Source of the DNA: Akkermansiaceae bacterium
GTDB lineage: Bacteria; Verrucomicrobiota; Verrucomicrobiia; Verrucomicrobiales; Akkermansiaceae
Assembly (NCBI GenBank): GCA_029287105.1
Contig: JARFRT010000586.1
Location: 1-15,685, forward strand
Direction of reading: 5' to 3'
DNA length: 15,685 bases
Shown: piece by piece, positions 7,009 to 14,338 of the stretch
Numbering within the stretch: position 1 is the stretch's first letter
Layout of the letters: the number at the start of each line of letters is the position of its first letter
The notes under the pieces: generated by a model
The model's input: only the letters and a program-made list of their open reading frames with translations
What the model was told of the DNA's origin: nothing
Databases searched by the model: none
Made by a program: the position numbers and the translations under genes

Positions 7009-7990
7009 CCTTCAGCCTGCGTGCGTAGTTGTGCAAGGGTGATTCGATCCACCGGTAAAAAAGAGCCGACGCAAAACCAGCGACCACCGTGGCAAGCAAA
7101 ACACCGGGAAGTTGATACGGCCAGGTGGGAGGAAGAAACTTGAGGTGACTCATCACCGCACCGCCAAAGGTGATGTGGATCAGGAAAAACGAGTAGGACA
7201 GCTTGCCCAAGTACCCGATGCTCAAGGTCTGCGTCCACTTCTGCGTCATCTGTGGCACATAGGCCACGATCAATGCCGTGCCCAGAGCCGTCCACGCGGC
7301 GCGAGTGCTTACCGCAGCATAGTGACCATAGAATGCACAAGCTAACAAGACGCCAAAGAGCCAGGCGGGCAGCGATTGATGCCGTTTCAAAAAGACCGCC
7401 ATCCCCATCGCATACAGCGCGCCATAACTAAGGATGCTTGGCCCCTTGTCGAGACACAGGGGGGCCAACGCCCAGAAGAAAACCACGAGCACCCTGACTG
7501 TCGGCCTTGTATGAACCAGCAGCGGATAACACAACAGGATCGCGACAACAAACTGGGCTTCCACCCCCAGTGTCCAAAACACGGGGACATACCACTGTTC
7601 TCCGACAAAGTCGGCATACAGGAGGTAATTCGCCAGGGTCCGCGACCAGGTGATGTTTTCGAGATGCTGTCCGTAGCCAAACAAAGGATTGCCCCAGGCG
7701 TAAAAAACAATCTCGAGCAAAGCAATGATCGCAAACGCCGGATAAAGACGGAAAAACCGGCTGGCCAGAAACCGCCCCGAGTCGCGATAGCGAAACTTCG
7801 ACCCCACCAAGACCAAGGGGGTGATATACCCCGAAATACAGAAAAACACATTTACCCCAAGGTATCCATAGGTGAACAGGCGGCTGATGACGCTGCCATC
7901 ATACCAGTTAAGATGATAAAGGCACACGCCCAGGGCCGCCAAAATCCTGAGCGCATCAAGATTGGAAAATCTTATTTTTTCCCGGGGCAT
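6983..7990 (-). CDS. Acyltransferase-3 family membrane protein (OafA/YrhL-like)
   Basis: A polytopic membrane protein of 335 residues from the ATG at 7990. A GTG at 8026 would add 12 residues (MPHRSPDNLIRP) that look non-conserved. The beginning IRFSNLDALRILAALGVCLYHLNWY holds the conserved family motif with the likely catalytic His in CLYH. Next come YGYLGVNVFFCISGYITP and SRFFRLYPAFAI, the R-x-x-R-L-Y-P block that marks this family. About ten hydrophobic spans follow, ending with a basic cytoplasmic tail (YARRLKAKGDG). Such enzymes transfer acetyl or other acyl groups from a cytoplasmic donor to sugars of exported glycans such as O-antigen, exopolysaccharide or peptidoglycan. The acceptor cannot be told from here, since no glycan cluster is visible. 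It stands alone on the - strand and has no clear ribosome site. Confidence 0.9.
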   Translation of the reverse strand: MPREKIRFSNLDALRILAALGVCLYHLNWYDGSVISRLFTYGYLGVNVFFCISGYITPLVLVGSKFRYRDSGRFLASRFFRLYPAFAIIALLEIVFYAWGNPLFGYGQHLENITWSRTLANYLLYADFVGEQWYVPVFWTLGVEAQFVVAILLCYPLLVHTRPTVRVLVVFFWALAPLCLDKGPSILSYGALYAMGMAVFLKRHQSLPAWLFGVLLACAFYGHYAAVSTRAAWTALGTALIVAYVPQMTQKWTQTLSIGYLGKLSYSFFLIHITFGGAVMSHLKFLPPTWPYQLPGVLLATVVAGFASALFYRWIESPLHNYARRLKAKGDGPTQ

Positions 7991-8026
7991 GGGTCTGATC
8001 AAATTATCCGGCGAGCGGTGTGGCAC

Positions 8027-8325
8027 CTGAAGCCGCCACTTTTCAGCGATCGCTTACCATTTGCCCCCCGGATGCCCGGTTCCCCCAACGCATCAACCCG
8101 TCCGGCCAAGCATTCATGTCCAATGATTCTGTCTCGCTCATACGCCCAGCATGCCATCCAGATCCCATTTGAACAGCCCGATTGCCAAAATGACGCCGAG
8201 CCCGGCTCCGCTGACCGGTTACCCGCAATCCCCCCGCAAGAATATGCACGACAATAAGCAAACCTATCCCATCTTTCACCTTGTCAATAAATCCCCACCC
8301 GGATCATTCTATCAGCGATCTTCCA
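8027..8325. other. Intergenic region between acyltransferase and ackA
   Basis: About 300 bases with no convincing gene, serving as the 5' region of two divergent genes. A 78-codon - strand frame begins at a GTG (8279) and shows a hydrophobic start (IGLLIVVHILAGG), then becomes Arg-rich and unlike a real protein. In the neighbouring frame, 8138-8218 reads a second hydrophobic run, AGLGVILAIGLFKWDLDG, ending at a TGA. Together they resemble a two-span peptide broken by a frameshift, but with no upstream ribosome site and no homology visible this is weak. TTGTCA at 8281-8286 could be a -35 element for ackA, without a good -10 partner. Confidence 0.4.
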
Positions 8326-9519
8326 ATGCGCATCCTCGTTCTTAACAGTGGCTCGTCTTCGCTACGCTTCGCTCTCTATGAAGGCGCTGGCAACTCCCCG
8401 CTTGCCTCGGGACTGGCTGAATGCCTGAACAGCGAGGACGCCGGCCTGACACTCAAGCTCCCAAAAAGCGAACTCACTCTGCCCATCCCCGGCTCCGATC
8501 ACGAACAGGCCCTGAGGTCCGCCGTTATCCTGCTCAAGGAAAACGGTGCCCTCACCTCCGCGCCCGATGCCGTCGGCCACCGCATCGTCCACGGCGGCGA
8601 GCACTTTTCCGCTCCCTCCCTCGTCACACCCGGGATGATCAAGCTCGTTGCCTCCTGCAACCACCTCGCCCCCCTCCACAACCCCAGTGGACTACTCGGC
8701 ATCAAGATAGCACAACAAATCTTCCCCGATACCGCCCAGGTCGCGGTTTTTGACACCTCCTTCCATCAGTCGCTGCCAGAGCGATCCTACCTCTACGCCA
8801 TCCCCCGCTCCTTTCACGAAGAACACGGCGTGCGCCGCTACGGGTTCCACGGCAGCAGCCACAGCTATGTCGCCCAGACCGCCGCCAGCCAACTCGGCTT
8901 CCCCCTGGAACATTCGCGCATCCTCAGCGCCCACCTCGGCAACGGCTGCTCGGCAACCGCCATCCTCAACGGCAAAAGCATCGATACCACCATGGGCATG
9001 ACCCCCCTCGAAGGACTCGTCATGGGAACACGCAGCGGCGATATCGACCCCGGCGTCATCCTGTTTCTGGGCAAAGAGCTCAACATGCCCATTCAGGAAA
9101 TATCGGATCTACTCAACCAACAATCCGGCCTGCTCGGGCTCAGCGGTATCTCCAACGACATGCGCGAACTGCGGGAACAGGCTGCTGACGGATCCGATGA
9201 AGCGAGGATCGCCATCGAAATCTTCTGCTACCGCGCCGCCAAATCGCTTGCCAGCCTGACCGTCGCTCTCGGTGGCATCGACACCCTCATCTTCACCGGC
9301 GGCATCGGCGAAAATGACGCCGTGACCCGGACACAAATCCTCGCCCACCTGTCCTACCTCGGATTAAAAATCGACCCCGACCGCAACTCCGACCATGGTT
9401 GGTCATCCAATGGCATCATCACCACCGAGAACAGCAGCGCCCAGGCCGCCGTCATCCCCACCAACGAGGAACTCATGATCGCCCGCCTCACCCAAAGCAC
9501 CCTGATCACGTCCCATTGA
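8326..9519 (+). CDS. ackA: Acetate kinase
   Basis: A 397-residue cytoplasmic kinase that interconverts acetyl phosphate plus ADP and acetate plus ATP. The start is placed at the ATG at 8326 because MRILVLNSGSSSLRF is the family N-terminus; a TTG 45 bases upstream would add an unrelated leader. Visible motifs are N7 and GSSSLR, GHRIVHGG with R86, HLAPLHNP (113-120), FDTSFHQSLPE with catalytic Asp143, YGFHGSSH with His175, SAHLGNGCSA (201-210), TTMGMTPLEGLVMGTRSGDIDPG with Arg236, GGIGEN (325-330) and NEEL with Glu381, so every active-site residue I can place is present. A slight variant is Arg at position 14, where Lys is common. Length is normal. The pta gene starts 18 bases after its stop, so ackA-pta is an operon. 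No clear Shine-Dalgarno is seen. Confidence 0.97.
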   Translation: MRILVLNSGSSSLRFALYEGAGNSPLASGLAECLNSEDAGLTLKLPKSELTLPIPGSDHEQALRSAVILLKENGALTSAPDAVGHRIVHGGEHFSAPSLVTPGMIKLVASCNHLAPLHNPSGLLGIKIAQQIFPDTAQVAVFDTSFHQSLPERSYLYAIPRSFHEEHGVRRYGFHGSSHSYVAQTAASQLGFPLEHSRILSAHLGNGCSATAILNGKSIDTTMGMTPLEGLVMGTRSGDIDPGVILFLGKELNMPIQEISDLLNQQSGLLGLSGISNDMRELREQAADGSDEARIAIEIFCYRAAKSLASLTVALGGIDTLIFTGGIGENDAVTRTQILAHLSYLGLKIDPDRNSDHGWSSNGIITTENSSAQAAVIPTNEELMIARLTQSTLITSH

Positions 9520-9537
9520 CCACCGGTCACCCAAGCA

Positions 9538-11640
9538 ATGCACACTTTCCTCATCGTCCCCACCTCGGATCACGCCGGACTGACCTCGTCATCCATCGGC
9601 CTGGTGCGCGCGCTCGACCGCATGGGCATCCGCGTCGGGTTCTTCAAACCCATCAGCCAGTCCTACCACGAAAAAAGCATCGACCTCTCGACCGCCTACA
9701 TCCGGAACATCAGCTCGCTCACCCCACCCGAACCCATCTCGATCGAGGAAACTGAAACGATCCTCGCGTCCGGCCAAATCGAAAACCTGCTGGAACGTAT
9801 CGCGGAAAATTACCAGGCTGCGGCCAAGGACACCGACGTGGTCATCGTCGAAGGCCTGCAGGCCTCGTCCAAAAACCAGTTCCTCAACGAACTCAATCCA
9901 CGCATCGCCAACGCACTCAATGCCGAGGTCATCTTTGTGTCGTCGGCCAAGGGCTCCAGCCCCGAGAAAATCTGCAAAAAAATCAACCGCCGTCTGGAGT
10001 CGGCCTGCCAAGCCTTTGGCGGTGTGAAAAGCGAACGCATCCTCGGCGTCCTCATCAACCAGGGCAGCAGCCAATGCACCGCGGATGCGGCTTCGATTCA
10101 GCAGGAATGCCCGATCCTCACCAAGGGAAACATCAAGCTGATCGGCTTCATCCCGTTCAAAGCCAGCCTCACCCGCCTGCGCACCAGCGACCTCGTTGCC
10201 CCCCTGCAGACAAGCACCCTCAACGAGGGGGAAATCCACACCCGCAGAGTCAGCGAGTTCCACCTGTGCGCGCGTGACATCGTCCACCTCACCCACGTAT
10301 TCCACGCCGGTTCACTCGTGGTCACCCCGGCAGACCGCTCGGACATCATCATCGGCGCAGCCTACGCCGCCCTCAATGGCATTCCCCTCGCGGGCCTCAT
10401 CCTCACCGGCGACATGCCCCCCGACCCCCATGTGCTCGCTTACTGCAAGAACGGCATCGAGTCCGGCCTGCCCATCCTCACCGCCAAAACCTCCTCGTTC
10501 GAAACCGCCCAGGCACTGTCGTCGCTCAACCCGGAAACACCGCCGGATGATACCGACCGACTCGAGCAACTCGTCGATCACGTCGCCCGCAACATTGATA
10601 CCCAATGGCTGCGAGAACACTGCACCACACCGAACAAGCCACGGCTCTCCCCACCCGCCTTCCGCCACCAGATCTCAAAAATCGCACGCCATAACCCCCG
10701 GCGCATCGTCCTTCCCGAGGGTGAGGAACCCCGCACTCTGGAGGCCGCCACCATCTGCCTCCAACGAGGTATTGCCATCCCCATCCTATTGGGAAACAAA
10801 GATGCCATCCAGGCAGCCGCCAAACACAATGGGATTCGCCTGCCCAAAAACATCACCATCATCGACCCCCAGGAATGCCGCGAGCGCTATATCGCGCCGA
10901 TGATGCTACTCCGTAAACACAAAAACCTCACCGAGGAACAGGCGATCAGCCGGCTTGAAAACAACATCACGCTCGGCACCATGATGCTGGCCATGGAAGA
11001 GGTCGACGGCCTCGTCGCGGGGGCCATCCACTCCACCGCCGACACCATCCGCCCCGCACTCCAACTCATCCGTACGGCACCCGACGCCACCGGTGTCTCA
11101 TCCGTCTTTTTCATGTGCCTCCCCGATCAGGTACTTGTCTATGGCGACTGCGCCATCAACCTCGACCCCGACGCCAGCCAACTGGCCGATATCGCCATCC
11201 AGAGCGCTAACACCGCCAGTGCCTTTGGCATCGAACCGCGGGTCGCGATGATCTCCTACTCGACCCATGATTCCGGCTCGGGCGTCAATGTCGATAAAGT
11301 CCGCGCGGCCACCAGCCACGTGCGCCAGCTCAGACCCGACCTCCTCGTGGACGGCCCGCTCCAGTATGATGCCGCCAGCAACGCGGAGGTCGCCCGAACC
11401 AAAGCTCCCGACAGCAAAATCAAGGGCGACGCCACCGTCTTTATCTTCCCCGATCTCAACACCGGCAACACCACCTACAAAGCCGTGCAACGCGCCGGCC
11501 ACGTCATCTCGATGGGCCCCGTCCTGCAGGGACTGCGCAAACCCGTCAACGACCTCTCCCGCGGTGCGTCCGTCGAGGACATCGTCTTCACCATCGCCAT
11601 CACCTGCATCCAGGCCCAGCAACTCGACCAACAGGCATAA
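9538..11640 (+). CDS. pta: Phosphate acetyltransferase, long three-domain form
   Basis: A 700-residue cytoplasmic enzyme that converts acetyl-CoA plus phosphate to acetyl phosphate plus CoA. Domain order matches the long E. coli-type Pta. An N-terminal BioD-like P-loop region (about 1-210: FLIVPTSDHAGLTSSSIGLVRAL, VGFFKPISQ, VVIVEGLQ, ILGVLINQG) comes first, then a DRTGG-type domain (about 215-330: VAPLQTSTLNEGEI, GSLVVTPADRSDII, LAGLILTGDM), then the catalytic PTA domain (about 375-696). The last shows IVLPEGEEPRTLEAA (390-404), AGAIHSTADTIRPALQLI (494-511), VYGDCAINLDPDASQLADIA (534-553), SYSTHDSGSG (573-582) and DGPLQYDAA (605-613). The N-terminal P-loop is more degenerate than usual (PTSDHAGLT against the common PTGTSVGLT), so nucleotide binding there is doubtful. 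It follows ackA closely and converges on the deacetylase gene with a five-base gap. Confidence 0.97.
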   Translation: MHTFLIVPTSDHAGLTSSSIGLVRALDRMGIRVGFFKPISQSYHEKSIDLSTAYIRNISSLTPPEPISIEETETILASGQIENLLERIAENYQAAAKDTDVVIVEGLQASSKNQFLNELNPRIANALNAEVIFVSSAKGSSPEKICKKINRRLESACQAFGGVKSERILGVLINQGSSQCTADAASIQQECPILTKGNIKLIGFIPFKASLTRLRTSDLVAPLQTSTLNEGEIHTRRVSEFHLCARDIVHLTHVFHAGSLVVTPADRSDIIIGAAYAALNGIPLAGLILTGDMPPDPHVLAYCKNGIESGLPILTAKTSSFETAQALSSLNPETPPDDTDRLEQLVDHVARNIDTQWLREHCTTPNKPRLSPPAFRHQISKIARHNPRRIVLPEGEEPRTLEAATICLQRGIAIPILLGNKDAIQAAAKHNGIRLPKNITIIDPQECRERYIAPMMLLRKHKNLTEEQAISRLENNITLGTMMLAMEEVDGLVAGAIHSTADTIRPALQLIRTAPDATGVSSVFFMCLPDQVLVYGDCAINLDPDASQLADIAIQSANTASAFGIEPRVAMISYSTHDSGSGVNVDKVRAATSHVRQLRPDLLVDGPLQYDAASNAEVARTKAPDSKIKGDATVFIFPDLNTGNTTYKAVQRAGHVISMGPVLQGLRKPVNDLSRGASVEDIVFTIAITCIQAQQLDQQA

Positions 11641-11645
11641 CCCAC

Positions 11646-12608
11646 TCAGGCCGTGCTCAGGGCACCAACGTGCGCCAACACCGCACTGGCCAAGCCCGCG
11701 GGATTATACCCGCCCTCCAACACCGACACCAACCGCCCGCCACACAAGTCGTCCGCCCAGTCGCACGCCAGCTGTGTCAACCCGGCAAAGTCATCATCGG
11801 TTAGATTCAACATCCCCACCGGATCATCCACCCGTGCGTCAAAACCCGCGGAAAGAAGGATGAAGTCGGGTCGGAACTCTCTCAACGCCGCACCGATGGT
11901 TTCCCTCCACAAGGGCAGGATCACCCCCCCACCGGACCCCTCGGGCACCGGCAGGTTCATCGTGGTATGCGCCCCCATGCCTTCGCCCGTTTCCTCCACA
12001 GTCCCTGTGAACGGGTAGATCCCCTCTTCATGGGTCGAGGCAAAAAACACGGTGCCGTCATCGTAAAAAAGATCCTGGGTGCCGTTGCCGTGGTGCACAT
12101 CCCAATCGAGAATGGCAATGCGCTCCACCCCCTTCCGTCGCTGCAGATGGCGTGCCGCAATCGCGACATTGTTGAACAGACAAAACCCCATGCCCCGCCC
12201 GGCGGAGGCGTGGTGCCCGGGCGGGCGCACCGCACAAAAAGCATTTTTGACCACCCCGTCACAAACGGCATCGGCCGCCGCGATCGACGCGCCGACCGCC
12301 TCCAAGGCAACATCATAGGAGTCATGGCAAATCGCCGTGTCACCGGTGCGCAACACCTCGGCAAAGTGCTCCACATCCATTTTCACCACATCGTGGTACC
12401 ACGCATCATGACATAACAGCACATCTCCAATCTGCGCTTTCCTGCCAACCAACCGGTGCAGTGGATGCCTGCGTTGATCCCAGCCATCCAGCGCCGCCAT
12501 CACCGCCGTATAACGTTCGGCATTCTCCGGATGCATCGGCCCCGTATCGTGTTTGAGAAACACGGCGTCATAAAGTATCCCAGTCTGTTGCGCAGTGGTA
12601 GCCATCAT
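11646..12608 (-). CDS. Histone deacetylase-superfamily amidohydrolase (class II-like)
   Basis: A 320-residue zinc amidohydrolase of the arginase/deacetylase fold. Visible residues are HPENAERY near the N-terminus, VRPPGHHA with the catalytic His pair (132-133), GFCLFNNVAIAA, ILDWDVHHGNGT with zinc ligands Asp170 and His172, SAGFDAR with the third ligand Asp257, and EGGYN with the transition-state Tyr301. All catalytic positions are present. Members remove acetyl groups from lysine side chains or from small amines such as acetylpolyamines; which applies here cannot be read from the sequence. The neighbouring ackA-pta pair points to a link with the acetyl phosphate pool, like the AcuC deacetylase of Bacillus, but that is inference. 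Two consecutive ATG codons (12608 and 12605) compete as start. The 3' end is five bases from that of pta. Confidence 0.93.
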   Translation of the reverse strand: MMATTAQQTGILYDAVFLKHDTGPMHPENAERYTAVMAALDGWDQRRHPLHRLVGRKAQIGDVLLCHDAWYHDVVKMDVEHFAEVLRTGDTAICHDSYDVALEAVGASIAAADAVCDGVVKNAFCAVRPPGHHASAGRGMGFCLFNNVAIAARHLQRRKGVERIAILDWDVHHGNGTQDLFYDDGTVFFASTHEEGIYPFTGTVEETGEGMGAHTTMNLPVPEGSGGGVILPLWRETIGAALREFRPDFILLSAGFDARVDDPVGMLNLTDDDFAGLTQLACDWADDLCGGRLVSVLEGGYNPAGLASAVLAHVGALSTA

Positions 12609-12635
12609 GCTTTTGCAGCACTATGAACACACGGC

Positions 12636-12653
12636 ACGACTCCGACAAGTCGT
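12636..12653. repeat. Small inverted repeat in the deacetylase-DUF1080 divergent region
   Basis: ACGACT (12636-12641) and AGTCGT (12648-12653) are perfectly complementary arms with a six-base loop. In the deacetylase transcript this hairpin would lie just upstream of the coding start if transcription begins beyond it. It is small and could be chance. Confidence 0.35.
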
Positions 12654-12659
12654 TTATAA

Positions 12660-12678
12660 CAGGAGGATAGCAGGAGGA
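12660..12678 (+). repeat. Duplicated Shine-Dalgarno-like sequence without a gene
   Basis: CAGGAGGA occurs at 12660-12667 and again at 12671-12678, an 11-base period. These are the strongest ribosome-site-like sequences noticed upstream of any start region in the window, yet no ATG, GTG or TTG follows at a normal distance. An ATC/ATT-started frame would be only 13 codons long, ending in TGA at 12720-12722. It lies more than 100 bases before the DUF1080 start, so it does not serve that gene directly. Confidence 0.45.
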
Positions 12679-12729
12679 AATCATTCACCGCCCCCACGCA
12701 AGCCCCACCGGATTCAACTGAGATTGCAC

Positions 12730-12757
12730 TTGATATGTAATGATCAACACGAATAAT
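12730..12757 (+). promoter_or_regulatory. Predicted sigma70-like promoter for the DUF1080 gene
   Basis: TTGATA at 12730-12735 matches the -35 consensus at five of six positions, and AATAAT at 12752-12757 matches the -10 at five of six, with a 16-base spacer. Transcription would begin near 12764, leaving a leader of about 19 bases before the ATG at 12783. The upstream ATG at 12756 falls inside the -10 box and so could not be the start from this promoter. The spacer is flanked by a TTGAT/ATCAA inverted pair (12730-12734 and 12743-12747), a possible operator. Confidence 0.45.
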
Positions 12758-12782
12758 GCCTGCGCTCACATCGAGCCCCATT

Positions 12783-14231
12783 ATGAAATACCTATCTACT
12801 TATTGGTCAGGCATCGCCGCGGTGGCATTGCTCAACACCGGCATGGCAAGCGCCGATGACGGCTGGAAAAACCTGTTCAACGGTCGCGACTTCGACGGCT
12901 GGACACAAAAAGGCGGCAAAGCCAAGTACACCGTCAAAGACGGCGCCATCGTCGGCCACTCCGTGGCAAAAACACCCAACTCATTCATGTGCACCGAAAA
13001 AAATTACGGTGACTTCATCCTTGAATACGAATTCAAGGTCGACCCCCGGCTCAACTCCGGCGTCCAGATCCGTAGCCAGTGCTATGACAAAGCACACGTC
13101 TACAACGGCAACGGGAAAAAAATCACGGTCAAACCCGGCCGAGTCCACGGCTACCAGATCGAAATCGACCCCGATGTCAAACGTGGCCGCCTTTGGAGCG
13201 CCGGCATCTTCGACGAAGGCCGCCGCGGCTGGCTCTGCCCCGGCAAACTCGCCGGCGACGGTGCCGCCTTCTCCAAACAAGGCGCCGAATGCTTTAAAGC
13301 CGACGACTGGAACCACGTCCGCATCGAAGCCATCGGCTCGTCGATCCGCACCTGGCTCAACGGCATCCCGCGTGCATCCATCCAGGATGACATGACCCCG
13401 AGCGGCTTCATCGGCCTGCAAGTCCACTCGATCCACAGCAAGGGCATCGAGGGCTCAACCGTCGCCTGGCGCAACCTGCGTATCAAGGAAATCACCCCCG
13501 GCACAGGCACCAACAGCCTGAGCGCCGAAGAAATCGCCCAGGGGTGGACCCTGCTCTGGGACGGCAAAACCACCGACGGATGGCGCGGCGCCAAAATCGA
13601 CACCTTCCCGAAAACCGGTTGGAAAATCGATGACGGCGTGCTCACCGTGCTCGAGAGCGGCGGCGGCGAATCCGTCTCCGGCGGCGACATCGTCACCCGC
13701 CAACGCTACGCCCGGTTCGACCTGAAACTCGATTTCAAAATCACCCCGGGCGCCAACTCCGGCGTGAAGTACTTCTGCCAACCAAACCTCGACCCGGTCA
13801 CCGGCGGCGGGGCCAAGGCGAAATCCGGGTCCGCCATCGGCCTGGAAAGCCAGATCCTCGACGATGCCAAGCACCCGGACGCGAAAAAAGGCCGCAACGG
13901 CAACCGCACCATCGCGTCGCTCTATGACCTCATCACCGCAGACGCCTCCAAAAAAGCCAGCCCGGTCGGCGAATGGAACTCGATGCGCGTAGTCACCGAC
14001 GGCACCCACGTCGAACACTGGCTCAACGGGAAAAAAGTTGTCGAATACGATCGCGGCACCCCGGAATTCCGCGCCATCGTCGCCCAGAGCAAGTACCGCA
14101 AAATCCCCGGGTTCGGCGAGTGGGACGACGGTCACATCCTGCTCCAGGACCACGGCAACACGGTGCACTTCCGCAACGTCAAAATGAACGTGCCACCCGC
14201 ACCCAAATCAGCGGCAAAGCCGAAAAAATAA
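12783..14231 (+). CDS. Exported tandem DUF1080 (3-keto-disaccharide hydrolase-like) protein
   Basis: A 482-residue protein from the ATG at 12783, chosen because it begins a good signal peptide (MKYLSTYWSGIAAVALL, cleavage likely after ASA at residue 24). The ATG at 12756 would add nine residues and overlaps the promoter -10 box. Two concanavalin-like DUF1080 domains follow. The first (about 27-236) has WKNLFNGRDFDGW, YGDFILEYEFKVDPRLNSGVQIRS and HGYQIEID. The second (about 253-468) has GWTLLWDGKTTDGW, RFDLKLDFKITPGANSGVKYF and a GLESQILDD to SLYDLI segment. The two are of different subtypes, so this is an old fusion, not a recent duplication. The family is abundant in Planctomycetes and Verrucomicrobia and includes periplasmic enzymes that act on 3-keto-sugars; whether both domains are catalytic is unknown. 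The tail is Pro/Ala/Lys-rich. A strong terminator follows. Confidence 0.93.
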   Translation: MKYLSTYWSGIAAVALLNTGMASADDGWKNLFNGRDFDGWTQKGGKAKYTVKDGAIVGHSVAKTPNSFMCTEKNYGDFILEYEFKVDPRLNSGVQIRSQCYDKAHVYNGNGKKITVKPGRVHGYQIEIDPDVKRGRLWSAGIFDEGRRGWLCPGKLAGDGAAFSKQGAECFKADDWNHVRIEAIGSSIRTWLNGIPRASIQDDMTPSGFIGLQVHSIHSKGIEGSTVAWRNLRIKEITPGTGTNSLSAEEIAQGWTLLWDGKTTDGWRGAKIDTFPKTGWKIDDGVLTVLESGGGESVSGGDIVTRQRYARFDLKLDFKITPGANSGVKYFCQPNLDPVTGGGAKAKSGSAIGLESQILDDAKHPDAKKGRNGNRTIASLYDLITADASKKASPVGEWNSMRVVTDGTHVEHWLNGKKVVEYDRGTPEFRAIVAQSKYRKIPGFGEWDDGHILLQDHGNTVHFRNVKMNVPPAPKSAAKPKK

Positions 14232-14251
14232 AGTCACCAAACCACATAAAA

Positions 14252-14286
14252 CGAGGACGGGCATCACGCCCGCCCTCGTTTTTTTT
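14252..14286 (+). terminator. Rho-independent terminator, probably bidirectional
   Basis: CGAGGACGGGC (14252-14262) pairs with GCCCGCCCTCG (14268-14278) at ten of eleven positions around an ATCAC loop, followed by eight T residues. It lies 20 bases after the DUF1080 stop. On the other strand the stem is followed by TTTTATG, so it may also end the convergent transcript of the gene at 14339-15595. Confidence 0.88.
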
Positions 14287-14338
14287 GGGGCTTGATTCAT
14301 TGGTCAAGCCAACAGAATGAAAACCCTTACACCCCCTA

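Noticed and set aside
7376..8257. 293-codon + strand open frame opposite the acyltransferase
   Set aside because: The - strand frame has unmistakable acyltransferase-3 motifs and spans; the + strand product is basic and featureless.
8281..8310. Candidate ackA promoter from TTGTCA
   Set aside because: The -35 matches well, but no hexamer at 16-18 bases matches the -10 at more than three positions.
8281..8325. TTG-started extension of AckA
   Set aside because: The extra 15 residues precede the conserved family N-terminus MRILVLNSGSSSLR, and an ATG sits exactly there.
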